From contig JAYXKI010000016.1 in NCBI GenBank assembly GCA_037892935.1, positions 868,001-932,000 on the forward strand: DNA of 64,000 bases, read 5' to 3'. A program made the translations under genes and the position numbers. Under the pieces are notes generated by a model, which did no database searches, was not told where the DNA came from, and worked only from the letters and a program-made list of their open reading frames with translations. Each line of letters begins with the position of its first letter. Position 1 is the stretch's first letter. This document shows positions 1-11,669 of this stretch, piece by piece. The stretch is from Phlebopus portentosus (Eukaryota > Basidiomycota > Agaricomycetes > Boletales > Boletinellaceae).

Positions 1-1384
1 TCGCGACGCGCACTCTTCGCGAAGGTCCGTACTCACGCAAGTCCATGGTTTCTTGTACATCAGCGAGAGCCCTGCGCGCTAGGCGGATGTGAGCAGTCTC
101 CAAACTACGCATCATCTCCTCTCGACGATCCAGCAGAGAAGCGAGTTCTGTCATCTTTCGCGCTACAGTGACGCGTTCTATCTCCGGTTTATTCCCTTGT
201 TGAGCCCTGCCTTCTATTATCGAATTTGAATCCTCGACGCTAGTATGAGAAAAGCTTCCGTTCTTTCTCGCCCGGTTGATAGCATATGAAATAAGCTTAT
301 TGAATAGACCGGGCTGAGTCGACGAAGTAAGACCGATTGAAGGCTTCGCAAGCGGACGAGACATGTAGTACTCAAAGTACTCTTTTAGCTCTTTCTCTGA
401 TCGTAGCCTTGAAGGGATGTTAGTGACCATAACTGTCCGCAGCCTCAAACCCTTATTCGTTTGATCGTTCTCCAAGGGAGGCATCGACTGAAATGGGTGC
501 TGAGGATGTGGATGAGGCGCAAATTCATCGTTCTGCTCCCTACGAGCTTGTTCAGTGGCTACTTCGATAGCCCGGGCGCGGTATCGGAAGGCACCCTTGC
601 TTATCCAAACCAGAGTGACAATCCAAGTAGCGGAAACCCAGAATAGCAGCACAAGGTGTATCCATAGCAAACGGCGTCCCTCGGAGGTGGACACGAGAGC
701 AGATATCAAAGCTCTCGTCATCGACTTCGGCTTATATAAGTTCGAGTCGGAGAACTTCAAATGTATGGGCAACAATATTACGGTCGTTGTGCACGAATGG
801 AGGACCGCAAACCAGACTAGAATATCTCAGCAAGAGAAGAATGCACACGATGACAAAGAACTTACAGCATCCTCGGATGAACCGGCAGTATAGCGTCGCG
901 TCAACACCTCGAAGCTCGCTGAGTTTGGACTCAGGGAAAGTGATGACCTCTTTGACCCACGACAAGGGCCAACCTTGAGGATACGGTGGAGAAGGATTCC
1001 TTCATAATCATAAGCACGTGGGTCGCAAAACTCATGAATTTCCAAACAAACGTACTTCGCCCATGAACGACCTTGATATAAGCTGAATTCATAATTAACA
1101 TCAATCCTGCACTGCGACTGCAGTAGAGACTCACTAGCCAAACTGCCAAGACTCGACACTCCCCAACGATTTCTCATCATAATTCTTCCTCCTTCTCTTC
1201 TTCTTCATCACCTCATGAGCCGTCACACAAATGACTACAATACATCCCATCAGAACCGACTGGTTAATTAACCCGCTAGAAAAGATATTGTGGCGAACGT
1301 TAGCGACTTCGTTCTTAACTCCAGTAAGACCGAGATAACCTACCTGTAGTCTCTCGAGAACGGACGTTGCTCAAGGGTGGCCAT
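1..1384 (-). CDS. CSC1/OSCA-type (DUF221) calcium-permeable stress-gated channel, N-terminal part, cut by window edge
   Basis: Putative osmosensitive cation channel of a plasma or internal membrane. Splicing four short introns on the minus strand gives a membrane segment (GLINQSVLMGCIVVICVTAH), a basic stretch, then the family signature ESWQFGYLYQGRSWAK, followed by PSPPYPQGWPLSWVKEVI and GVDATLYCRFIRGC. A second hydrophobic stretch follows, then RTVMVTNIPSRLRSEKELKE, the start of the cytosolic RNP-like domain typical of the family, and a charged helical region. Reading stays open to base 1, so the catalytic pore half lies outside the window. The start at 1384 is chosen because it joins in frame across the first intron; an ATG at 1530 is an alternative. 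The family assignment is firm, the start is not. It is divergent from the RasGEF gene. Confidence 0.8.
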
Positions 1385-2209
1385 ATATCACCATGAGACG
1401 TGGTGCCACGCAACGAGCAGAGGAACGACAGTGAGGGGCAGAAGCAAGCCAGTGTGAATATGGCACCACGAGGTCCACTTACAAGGCCCGTGCTATTTTG
1501 GAGCGCCACCTCAATAGTAGCGTCGATCATTATGACATAACTCGAACACCACCCACTCTAATTCAAATCCAAATTCACTTTCAATTCAAAAAAGCACAGC
1601 TTCACAGACTTTAAGATTACATACGATACAGATACGAGGCGAATTTTATCGAGGCAAAATAATGCTTTGGTCGGTTTGATCTATTCACCTTCGATAAGCA
1701 ATGTCACTTAGACGACCAAAGCTTGACTGCTGTGCAGCGAACCGAGGTTTGAAGGTCTGGATCAAGTTGAACAGGAAAAAAAAAAATTCCATAAGACCCA
1801 AGAAGGCCAGATGCCAGACAAAATCTTCGTAAGTCCAACCATTGAGATGATCATCCGCAGCAAAACCGACATTAAAAAATACAAGAAGGCCCCAAAATGT
1901 CAGTACAAACCCTGTGGCCTCCAACCTTACACGAGCACATGACCTAAGTTGGTTGCATTGACGGTCAAGCCACAACGCTCAGCAGGCTATTTAAGCGACG
2001 GGAATTTGCCGGACCTCTCCCGTCCTCTCTGTTCCCTTTCTCCCCACCACGATAACTACGAACTTCCAAGCCACGGAAGATCATCTTAACTTATCTCGAC
2101 CCACGTCGTCCTGCCATCGCATTTCCATCCTCTACCGACGCGGCGACGTTTATCTTATCCACATAGCCCATCTCCGTCTCAAACTTGGTCATTACCATTC
2201 GAAAGAACA
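1385..2209. other. Divergent promoter region between channel and RasGEF genes
   Basis: No supported gene. There is a TATTTAAG-like box near 1988 and a strongly pyrimidine-rich stretch at about 2010-2050 followed by C/T-rich leader sequence, a usual fungal promoter layout for the RasGEF gene. A 96-codon minus-strand reading frame lies here (1685-1975) but has no recognisable features. Confidence 0.4.
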
Positions 2210-5001
2210 ATGTCATCCACACCTTCATATAATAAGCCCCTCCCGCCCATCAGCAGGCCCCAAAGGCTGCAGCGCTCCAAGTCTATGGCAACTACTGTCC
2301 TAGGTAGTTCCACGTCCCGATCATCGTCGAAGTCGAGGCATGGCTCGATGGCTTCTGGGTCAAGTCAAGGCTCGAACTCCGGGAAGTCGATGATGCAGAT
2401 AATCATCCAGGCTCTCAACACCCCCATTGTCGAGCCCGAGCACCGTCGTAAAAGCCATTCGTCGTTGACAGACAGCTCCTCTGTGTTCTCTCGCTTCCGC
2501 CGAACCGAGGAGAAGAGGAAGGCCGATGAGGAGCCACCAGCCCTCCGACATCTCAAGTCTGCATCAAGCCTTCGGACTACCACAATGTCCTTGCTCTCCG
2601 ACTATGGCTCATTTCGCAATAGCATAATGAGCGGAAGCGTAGAGGAGAGAACGAGGAGCGAGATAGTCGAGTCCGCGACGAGGTACTACACCTCGATGCT
2701 CGACTATCTCAAAGAAGTAGATAGTCTACCCCCGGCAGTCCGGGATACTCTGGAGGTGCAGCGTCTGCACCAGCAGCTCAAGTTCACCACTGAGCTCCTG
2801 AGTCCCGCGAACAATGAGGAGCAAAGCGAGCAGGCAATCCTGCTCTTGGATAACACGTTGATGCTAGTGAAGAAGCTGTTGTCCGATGTACAAAGCCTGC
2901 TTCTGCAGCAAACGGAACTGCCCTCTCGCGTCTCAGAGGATGATTGCGACGACGATGAATGTGGAGAGGAAGATGTACAAGAAGGGGAGGTCTACGAGGA
3001 AGAGTCTTCATCGACAGAAGGGGTATACGAGTACGATATACCCAGTGCTCATCTGGCTATTCTTATAACCGAGCCGGATGATGAGCCGCCCGCACCTGTA
3101 CGTGGTGGTCTGCGTAAAATGAAGAGCTCGATGGCAGTACTGGGTGGTGGCTCATCACGGGTCGAAGAGCCAGCAAGAGACTCGGGCTATGGTACTGCAG
3201 ACTCGCAACTCGAGTCTCCTTCGGAAGAGCAGCCCAAGCGACCCCTTCCATCTCGCCGTGTCAGATTCTCGCAACAGGACAGTTTGTCCCGCCATACTGT
3301 CATTGATCTTTCGGAGAACATCGAAGACGTTTCGCATTCTCTAACAGCCATTAATGCTTGCCCTCTGTTCGCTGACGACACCCGACCGGAGACACCTGTC
3401 AAGTAAGCCACTCGAAACAGTAGATGTCACATACGGTCAGGATGGAATCCCCGTAGCGATGTCACCTACTGCTATCATCGAGCAGCTTATACAGGATCTC
3501 GGACTAGTGCCTGTGGAGAAGAAAGAACCTCCAATCGCAAACTTTAGCGACATTATCTTCACGACGTTCCGCTTCTTCTGGGAATCCGGAGAGTTCCTAA
3601 AGCATTTGGAGACGGCTTACGACAACACCTACTTAAACGACAGGAAACTTAGTGTCGTTCTCCTTGCGCGACTGTGGATCTTGGCATACTGGCTACCTCA
3701 GGACTCCCAAAAGGAAGGGCTGATTAAGAAAGTTCAGCGCTTCCTTGGGAAGGCTTTGAGCGACGGCTTTGTCTGGGGGACAATCCTCATTGATATGCTG
3801 ACACGACTGGAGCAGTACGCGGAGGATCCAGATCGGTCAGCAATTGTTCGTGAGGTGCCGGAAATGCAGTACGAAGCCATGCCTTTCCGGTTTGTCGACT
3901 TCTCGCGGGACGTGCCATTGTTATGGGGGAACTACCAGAACATCCGCGTTATGGCATTCAATAACAGCACCGGATGCATGGAACTTGCGCGGCAGCTTAC
4001 TCTCAAGGAGTCGGCGCTTTATCTTCGTCTCACAGCTCGGGAGGTCATTAGTCGCTTCATTGTCACGAACGAAGAAAATAAAGAGGCTTCACTTGCGAGA
4101 GAAAAAATGGACAACCTGAAGGACTTCTCGTGTACTGTCTACAGATGGGCGGCGTGGAATATTCTGAGAGATCGACTCCGTTCAAGCGGGCAAAGGCGTT
4201 CGGGTTCATGATGAGATTAGCCAAATATCTGCTTAGTATTCGAAACTTCAGTTCAGCGCACTCGGTATTCAATGGCGCCTTATCTATTCACCTTGACATA
4301 CTATTCCAAACAGAAGAGGTATGTTCCTTCCTCATTTTCTTGTCGTGCCTCTCGTTGACCTGCTGCGAATTAGGAATTAATGCCAAAGACCAGGAGGAAC
4401 ATGGCGTACATCGCGAAGTTCTTTGACGATCACAAGGACATTTCCATGCAGTCATCAGCGCAGCCTACAGTCCCAATCATGGGTGAGCAGTGTCCCTGGT
4501 CTCCAATTAAAACTCGAAAACTCAATGAACGTATTTCTTCAGCGGTATATGCAGGCAGACTCACGCGACTCCTGGAGGCGAAGGGCATCATGGTATCGTC
4601 GAAAGTTGATAAGTCTGTTAAACTCGTCAACATCTCGTTCTTCAGAGCTGCAACTCGTATCACATACGGTCAGTATATCCATGCCTGTCCTTCACTGCGA
4701 GAGAGTACTTACTCCCTGGCTCCTTTCTCTAGCTATGGAAAGCAATCAGCATCCTTACGACTTCAAGGCGCATGCACCACTCCAGGAGTTCATCGATTAC
4801 ACTTTCAAGGAAGTCCCCAACGAAGACGAAATTCACGAGCAATAGTGCGTATGCTTTTTTTCATCTATTATGGTACCGGAGCTCATCGATTGTTACAGCT
4901 TGAAAGTCAAACAAGAGGAACAGAGTGGCGTGCCGTTCCCCAAGCCTGGTCTGATGCGCCGACTACGCACGAATTCAATGATGATGCTCCCAAAGTTTTG
5001 A
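2210..5001 (+). CDS. RasGEF domain protein (Ras-type guanine nucleotide exchange factor), with two unresolved frame changes
   Basis: Predicted exchange factor for a Ras-family GTPase. The N-terminal ~400 residues are Ser/Lys-rich and probably disordered, with an acidic Glu/Asp run near residues 245-270. A RasGEF_N-like part follows (FSDIIFTTFRFFWESGEFLK), then a divergent catalytic RasGEF region (LARQLTLKESALYLRL; RAKAFGFMMRLAKYLLSIRN; ELMPKTRRNMAYIAKFFDDH) and a conserved tail ending MMMLPKF. Introns at about 4319-4374, 4482-4541, 4671-4731 and 4844-4899 join cleanly. Two joins do not: near 3400 the strong GTAAGC donor gives the wrong phase with every nearby acceptor (a weaker GT at 3398 with acceptor 3440 works), and near 4120-4175 the frame jumps without a convincing intron. 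Either the gene is damaged or the sequence lacks bases. A degenerate copy of its 3' end lies 1 kb downstream. Confidence 0.72.
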
Positions 5002-6188
5002 TATCCGCATAACCTTATTCCTAAGGCACTGAAACGCTCGTTATTTGTTTATTCGTCATTTATTGGCTCTATTTGTACTTCATCTGTATCAGTATGTCTT
5101 CGACTTCGATCTTATTCCACTCACCATTCGGCCCCTTGTTTTGATTTTGTCCTGACTTGTCTTTCCCACCCAAACTCCATCGTTGTATCCATCTTTCTAC
5201 CTCAAAGCCCAGAATCTATCAGCGTACTTACCGTTCTTGCCCGATCAATAGTCAAACTATCGTGATCCTGGAGACCGATCTAATCCTTTGCCAAGAGTTG
5301 TAATACGCTCAAGAACGAAATGAAAAAGAATAAAGCAATCGGGACAAGAACGTTTCTTAACCTCGCCGCTTCCTCTCTCAGCAGATGAGCTGGGGAATAC
5401 CGCTAGGAACCTTCGTTGACGCAAGGGATATTCGAGCATGCTCTACCCGAGATTTACCTGCCCGACCTTTGAACTGAACCGGAAAAGGAGTCGCCACCGA
5501 ATCTCGAGTCTTGTAGCCATCGAAAGGTGAAGAAGTCGTAGATGGTGGTGACTCATCCGGATTTAAGCAGGTGTCGGAATACGCTTCTGAGGCTGATTGA
5601 AGCCTTTGGATTTTTTACACTATCAAAAGTTGCCTGGTCTGTTAAGCTCGTCGAGGTCGAGTTCTTCAAAGCTGAAGCTCGCATCATATACTGTTAGTAT
5701 ATCCATACTTTCTTTCACAATATGAACACTTACACTGTGAGTCTACCTTGAGCCAAGGAAAGTGACCAATATCCTTACGACTCCGATGCACGAACTGGTA
5801 CAAGAATCTATCACTTCACCTTCAAGGAGAATTCCAGCGAAGACGAGAATTCATTGACGATCGTATGCGTGTTCTTGCAATGGTTACACACTTCTTGTCT
5901 GTTTGTTCATTCATTAGCCCTTGCCTGTCGATTTCAGACTACTCACCGCACGCGCTGCTGATTTAGTGTCACTGTGAAGTCCTACCGCACTTGACCGATG
6001 TTTTCATATCCCGCCCTGGAACTCTGTACAAGTATCAGCAAAAGTAAACATCTTGCTCCACTAATAGTTAGTGTTAGAGGGCCTGTTACATCTTGTAGAA
6101 GTTGCAGTTGGGTATTAATATTAGTCACAAAGAGATTCGGCAGGGAACAAGATAAAAACAATAAGCAAGAGCGGCGTATTCCTTGTCA
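5002..6188. other. Intergenic stretch after RasGEF gene
   Basis: Apart from the RasGEF relic I see no gene. The first part is T/C-rich 3' flanking DNA. The region ends at the 3' side of the EAF7 gene on the other strand. Confidence 0.35.
5585..5895 (+). pseudogene. Decayed duplicate of the 3' exons of the RasGEF gene
   Basis: This stretch aligns base by base with 4600-4860 of the upstream RasGEF gene. Shared blocks include the exon around TCTGTTAAGCTCGTC, the intron-start region (TTAGTATATCCAT against GTCAGTATATCCAT), ATCCTTACGACT, and the run CACCTTCAAGGA...GAAGACGA before TATGCGTG. The copy has many substitutions and indels, the GT donor is now TT, and no reading frame survives. It is a relic of a local tandem duplication with offset of about 1.04 kb. 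Confidence 0.75.
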
Positions 6189-7156
6189 TTATCGTTTCCT
6201 CTTTCTAGTGCCTCTTCCTCTACCTCGAGCTGGTTTCCTCCCTCTCCGACGTCGCGGTGCCTCGTCTAAAAAGAGCTCAAGTCAGAGATCGCAAAATACT
6301 CAAAAACAACATGACCTACCTTCGTCCTTCTCCTCTTCGTCCTCCTCCATCGCTTCTGACCCGACGTCCGTTCCGGTGGCGACACTCGTCGCCCTTCTCT
6401 CGCTCGGAGTCTGAGCTTCTCCCTCGACTTCCTCTTCTTCCTGTTGCGTCAAATCGCTACTATCGCTATCCCCACTTACAAGTCCAGCAAGATCCACTTT
6501 GCTTGGCTCCGCGCTGGCTTTTCGCTTCCTTCCGCGTCTCGTAGGTACCTCAGAAGGGCTTCGAGGAGGAACTGGTGAAGCCGTTGACATTGGAGATGCA
6601 GTGGTCCGCACGCGTCGCTCGGCTAGCACGGATTCGATGAAGGCATCGTGAGGAATAGAAAACTCCTCGCGGAAGAAAGGATGAATTGCGAGGTTGTCTC
6701 CTTCTTTCGGAGAAGCGGCTGGTGGGGGAGTAGATGAGTCTTCGGGCGTGCTGGCGTTTTGTTCGTATTCAGCCTCCTAGATAGGTTATATTGAAATTGT
6801 TAAAACAAAGGACTCGAAAGAACGAATACAAGACATACCAAAGATTCCAACGCTTCGAGATTATAATACTCCTCCAGTTTTCTCCAAATGTCTTCAATTG
6901 GCACTGTCTGCTTTACGCCCTTCTCGATAGCCGCTTGCATGTTCAACACGTGGAAATGTCGGTTCACTCCGACGGGTCGGGCACGCATGAGGGAGCGGAA
7001 GAAGTGTATCTCGCCTTCGACGGTGTCGAGCACATTCTGAGACTTGCCGCCGTCGAGAACGTCACCAGTGGAGGATGGTGTTGAGATGACTTCCATGAAG
7101 GACGTGTTGAAGTCACGAGGAGCCTCCCAGTCTTCGAGTTTTGGATTGCATTGCAC
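6189..7156 (-). CDS. EAF7: EAF7/MRGBP-like NuA4 histone acetyltransferase subunit
   Basis: Nuclear subunit of the NuA4 (TIP60) histone acetyltransferase complex. The core is visible near the N-terminus: VEGEIHFFRSLMRARPVGVN, RHFHVLNM and PIEDIWRKLEEYYNLEALES, the conserved CT20/EAF7 helical block that binds MRG-type proteins. It continues as FFREEFSIPHDAFIESVLAE and a Ser/Pro-rich part, a basic RRGRKRK patch, an acidic run, and a final exon with Arg/Gly-rich basic tail ending RGTRKRKR. Introns at about 6782-6840 and 6249-6314 join in phase. The start at 7156 is the longest option; the ATG at 7096 (MEVISTPSST) is as likely. It is divergent from alpha-actinin with a spacer of 143-204 bases, so the two may share a promoter. 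Confidence 0.88.
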
Positions 7157-7299
7157 GCGTCGCGTCTCCTGTTTCGTCTAACGGCGACACGCTTTCGCTT
7201 CCACTTCAATCCTCCTTTCTTACGTCTTCTTTGTTGCATCGACCTATAAAAGAAAATCAGTATCTGTTGTAATACCAGTAACGAACCTTTCAACTTGTA

Positions 7300-10054
7300 A
7301 TGAAGTTGGACTCGCTTGAGACGCGATCTAGAGACGTGCAGGAGAAGACGTTCTGCAAATGGTAAACTACCTGCAACTTCTCTTTGTCCTATTTAATAGC
7401 TGAGGGTCTTCTGCAGGCTCAACACAAAGCTGGAGGCTCATGGATATCCTCCAATGACATCTCTGGTGAAAGATCTTTCCGACGGCGTGAGGCTCATCCA
7501 GCTTATGGTGCGTAACCGAAAGACCGAATATCCCTCTCAGAACGTTCATGCGTGCTATTGTTCACAGGAGATCATGGGTAACGTCAGAAAACTTGGAATA
7601 CGCGCAAAGTCTGATTTGGATCCCAGGCGACGTATCGCTGGGTCGATACAACAAGAACCCTCGAATGCGGGTGCAAAAAGCAGAAAATGTCAACCTCGCG
7701 CTCGAATTCATTACTTCACGAGGCGTGAAGCTCACGAACATCGGCCCTGAAGGTGGTATCGCCTTAATTTTCCATCAACGCCCCGGAAAATTGAATCTTA
7801 CCTTGGTAGATATTATGGACGGCAACCTGAAGCTCATCCTAGGAATGATTTGGACACTTATTCTCCGGTTCACCATTGCAGACATCAGGTCAATTATCGT
7901 TTTCTCCTATGCATTCCTTGGACTTACAATATCTTACAGCGAAGAGGGTTTATCAGCGAAAGAAGGTCTTCTGCTCTGGTGCCAACGAAAAACACAACCG
8001 TATGAAGAAGTCGACGTGAATGATTTCACCTACAGCTGGACCGACGGGCTCGCATTGCACGTTATTTGCTAGTTTTCATCTTTGATATGTCGTGTTAATG
8101 TCAAAGATCAACAGATGTGCACTCATACACTGTCATCGACCCGATCTACTTGATTACGATGCTTTGGACAAGGTATTACCCTTCCGTGTCATTCGGGTAT
8201 AAAGATATATTCACGCAAGCACAGGCCGATCGACACGCAAATACTCGATTAGCATTCCGTATTGCGGAAGAGCATCTCGGTATACCCGTAGGTGATAAGA
8301 TCCTGTGCGAGGAGTTTGTTGACCAGATCCTTGTAGCAACTCCTAGATGTTGAAGATCTGTGTGATTCATCCAGACCCGATGAGCGAAGTGTCATGACTT
8401 ATGTCGCTAGCTACTTCCATGCATTCTCTTCCATGGGTAAGCTCCCTGAGCTTCATAACGAGTAAATACTAAGGGCTTGGCCGTCAGACCAGGCTGAAAC
8501 CGTATCACGCCGAGTCGAGAAGTTCGCAGAGCTCATGCAGTCTGTATGGCTAAGTAGAAACGATTATGAGCGTCGAGTTCGCGAGGTAAGAAACGCGTTT
8601 AATCCTAATTTTTCATCGAACCCATTTCTCATTCACAATAGCTCCTCCGCGCCCTGAAAGAGAAGCAAGATGAATGGGCATCGGCGCAATTCGATGGGAC
8701 CTACGCCGGCGTAAAGGCCCATTCCGCAGCTTTCCTGGACTATAAACAAACGGATAAGCGCGCTTGGGTCGTCGAGCGACAAGACGTAGCGACGCTTTTT
8801 GGGAACGTCCAGACGAAGTTAAAGACGTATGGACTTAGGGAATACGTCCCGCCTCCCGGCCTCCGTCTATCGGTAAGTTTCTCCTTGTGTAGATACCATT
8901 TGTAAAAGAACTAAATAGTTGGCAATTACAGGCCGTGGACGAAGCTTGGTCGGCTCTCTTACAAGCTGAAGCGAATCGATCAAAAGCGATCAATGCAGAG
9001 ATTCGTCAGTGAGTGTTTGTCCCGCATTGCACGCCGACCCATCTAATGGCCGCGTAGAATAAAAGAGTCTTTGAGGAAGAAGTTTGCAGATTTGGCGAAC
9101 GGCTTTGAACGACGATTATATATGATATCCTCTGACCTTGCTGCCATAGAGGGTCCTTTAGAGGTCCTTGACATTCTCTAATATTAATCTCAGCAGTATA
9201 CTGACTTGGTTTGCTTAGGAGCAACAACATCTAGTACAAGAGTTACAACAACGAATACAGCCCCTTGAAGATCAGCTGTCTGCCGTTACGCGCGTAGAGG
9301 AAGAATGCATAGCAGCAAACGTGGACGAGAACGATTATACTGTGTTCACCTCCCAGGATCTTGAGTTTGAGCTGGAACTTGTCAAGCAGAGCATTGCAAA
9401 GAAGATATCATTTATCGATAACCAGGTGTGTCCGATGATTATCGAGCACCTTGATATTACCGGAGAACGCTGAACCGACGTTTGTCAGATCGTATCAAGA
9501 AACATGACCAACTTGACTCCGGCGCAGCTGGAACAATTTGAAAGCACGTTCCGCTACTTCGATCGGGACGAATCAAATACATTGAGCATCTCCGAGATGG
9601 CCGCCGCCCTTGCAAGTTTGGGTATTGTCTATCCTGTGCGTGTCTATTATTAGCATTTAACGCGACAAGCAATACACTAACAATTCCATCAAATCCAGGA
9701 CGAAGACTTGGGCGTCATCTACGATCAGCTTACGATGGACTACGGCGCAGTCACCTTTGAGGCATTTATCAACCTACTCGTGGACATTACTGAAGACCAG
9801 ACAACGCACGATCAGCTTCGGGAGGCTTTCCGTGGGATTGCAAATGATAAAGTGAGTTTCGAGTCATTTCTTCTATTTTTCCGCGCGTTTCATTTTGATC
9901 TCCGTAGCCATTCGTGACGGAGCTCGACCTGCGGGTGGCGCATTTACCCGTGAGCGCAGTAGAGTATCTGCGCGAAGCGATGCCGAGTACCGTGAACGAA
10001 AATGGTGAAACACTACTTGACTACGATGCCTGGCTGGACCGGGTGTTTGAATAA
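7300..10054 (+). CDS. ain1: Alpha-actinin-like F-actin cross-linking protein
   Basis: Cytoskeletal actin bundling protein, comparable with fission yeast Ain1 at the contractile ring. Two calponin-homology domains are seen: the first with [36 protein letters not shown] and [16 protein letters not shown], the second with [20 protein letters not shown] and [21 protein letters not shown] short rod of charged spectrin-like coiled coil follows (for example [20 protein letters not shown]), then a C-terminal EF-hand region ([20 protein letters not shown]) ending WLDRVFE. At least ten introns were resolved. The intron at 8057-8114 only gives the conserved [18 protein letters not shown] if a GC donor is used. 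The first ATG at 7300 reads [18 protein letters not shown] and leads straight into CH1. It lies next to cofilin, another actin regulator. Confidence 0.93.
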
Positions 10055-10381
10055 AAGATGTACGTATGCGAATATATTGTACAACCTACTCTCAGTATAG
10101 ACTTTCGAAAGATACCTGTTTCTTCTTCGATATCTGTAGATCAACTGAGTAATGTCAAGTACTTACGAATAATCTACGTAGTATTAGCGAAATTCAAGTA
10201 TGTAACAACGTTGGTGCTATCGATTTATAAAGGGAACTGTCCGAATGAGTGGCTGGCGGCAATCTCCGTTGACAATCAATCACTTCAAACGATACTTCAA
10301 CTCTGACTCTTGCCTCTCTCCGCTCCGTACCCTACCCAACCCACCTCTACTTCTTGTTCACTTGTTCTTTAGTATACAACC
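10055..10381. other. Intergenic region between alpha-actinin and cofilin
   Basis: Holds the 3' flank of alpha-actinin (AATAAA-like sequence overlapping the stop codon) and the promoter of cofilin, with a CT-rich, CCACC-containing stretch at 10305-10350 shortly before the cofilin start. No further gene seen. Confidence 0.4.
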
Positions 10382-11314
10382 ATGGTGCGTGCACTGCTGT
10401 TATCGTCGACGACGTCGAAACTAACCACTCTACTCTTTCCAACTCACCGACGATCTCGCTATATGCGCTATCACGATCATACACTCAACTGATCACCCAC
10501 TTGTTATCCATATGTATCCACATCGGTAGGCCTCAGGTGTACAAGCCGACGAAGACTGCGTGAAGGCGTTCAACGACCTCAAGCTCCAGCGCCAATACAA
10601 ATACATCGTATACGCACTCTCGCCGGACAACAAGTCCATCGTCGTCTCCGAGAAGGTCCAACAAGACTCCTCCAAACCTAACCGCGAGTTCTACGACGAA
10701 TTCGTCGCGAAGCTTCCAACAGACGAGCCCCGCTATGGCATCTTCGACTTTGAGTTCGAGAAGGAGGACGGGAGTGGGAAGAGGAACAGGATCGTTTTTG
10801 TGAATTGGTGAGTTTCTTTCTTCCCTGCTTGGGTGTGCACAGGCGATTGTGCGGTGAAGGGCTTGCTGCGCTTTTGTCGTGTGCAACCCTCTCTATGAAT
10901 GTGGCGCGCGCGAATGCTGATCGATGTGTCTGATTTCCGCATATAGGGCTCCCGACACTTCAGGCATCAAGAAGAAGATGGTCTACTCCTCGTCGAAAGA
11001 CGCGCTCCGTCGTGGTCTCGTCGGCGTCCAAGTCGACGTGCAAGCAACCGATCCTGACGAGGCGTCCTACGAAAACGGTACGTTTTCTCTCACTCTTCTT
11101 CATCCCCTTCTTTCTGCAATCCTCTTTGGGCCTTTCACCTCTTCTTTCAACCTATGCCCGAGGTTTCACATCATTTGTAAATCACCCACACCCTCTACCC
11201 TACGCAACCTTTTATTACCTCTCATTGCCGATCTGATGCATATATGCGCTCGCGATTCATCAACTGATTTTCCTTTTGGTTGCAGTGCTCGAGAAATGCG
11301 ACAGGCTGCGCTGA
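10382..11314 (+). CDS. cof1: Cofilin (ADF/cofilin family)
   Basis: Small actin-depolymerising protein that binds and severs ADP-actin filaments. The first exon is a single ATG; splicing 10385-10529 joins it to GCC TCA GGT, giving [20 protein letters not shown]. The ADF domain follows: [69 protein letters not shown], ending LEKCDRLR. The [21 protein letters not shown] helix is the classical actin-binding element. Length of about 140 residues matches the family. The isolated initiator codon with a long first intron is common in fungal cofilin genes and may carry regulatory sequence. Three introns in all. Confidence 0.96.
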
Positions 11315-11669
11315 GCTTTATTTGAGTGGCGCTATATGTCCTGCCCAGACCTTTGCCATATCTCTCAAGTTTTCCTTCTATTATACTCCTTAAACCCCAC
11401 CTTGCTTTTCCTATATAGCCCATTGCTCGATCAATGTATAGTGTTGTTGATGTACGAGGCGCGGGGAGGGACAAGAACCCAGAATACGATCATGTAGAAT
11501 TGTGAATGAACCGTCCGAACCGTCCGGAAGAAATTCGTCTAAGATTTTGAGATTGCACAGGAACAACGACACATGATTTTTAAGCGTAAAGACATTAAGC
11601 GTTCGAGGTTTACACTGCTCTAGCTATCTAACCAGTCTGCTCTCGCACGTATGCACATCCCAGCGTCAC
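11315..11669. other. Convergent 3' region of cofilin and porin
   Basis: Both flanking genes end here, so this holds their 3' untranslated and termination sequences. T/C-rich on the cofilin side. No reading frame worth calling. Confidence 0.35.

Noticed and set aside
1685..1975. 96-codon minus-strand frame with hydrophobic segments
   Set aside because: Hydrophobic part is produced by an A-run (poly-Phe) and T-rich DNA in a promoter region; no domain, no neighbouring exon that joins.
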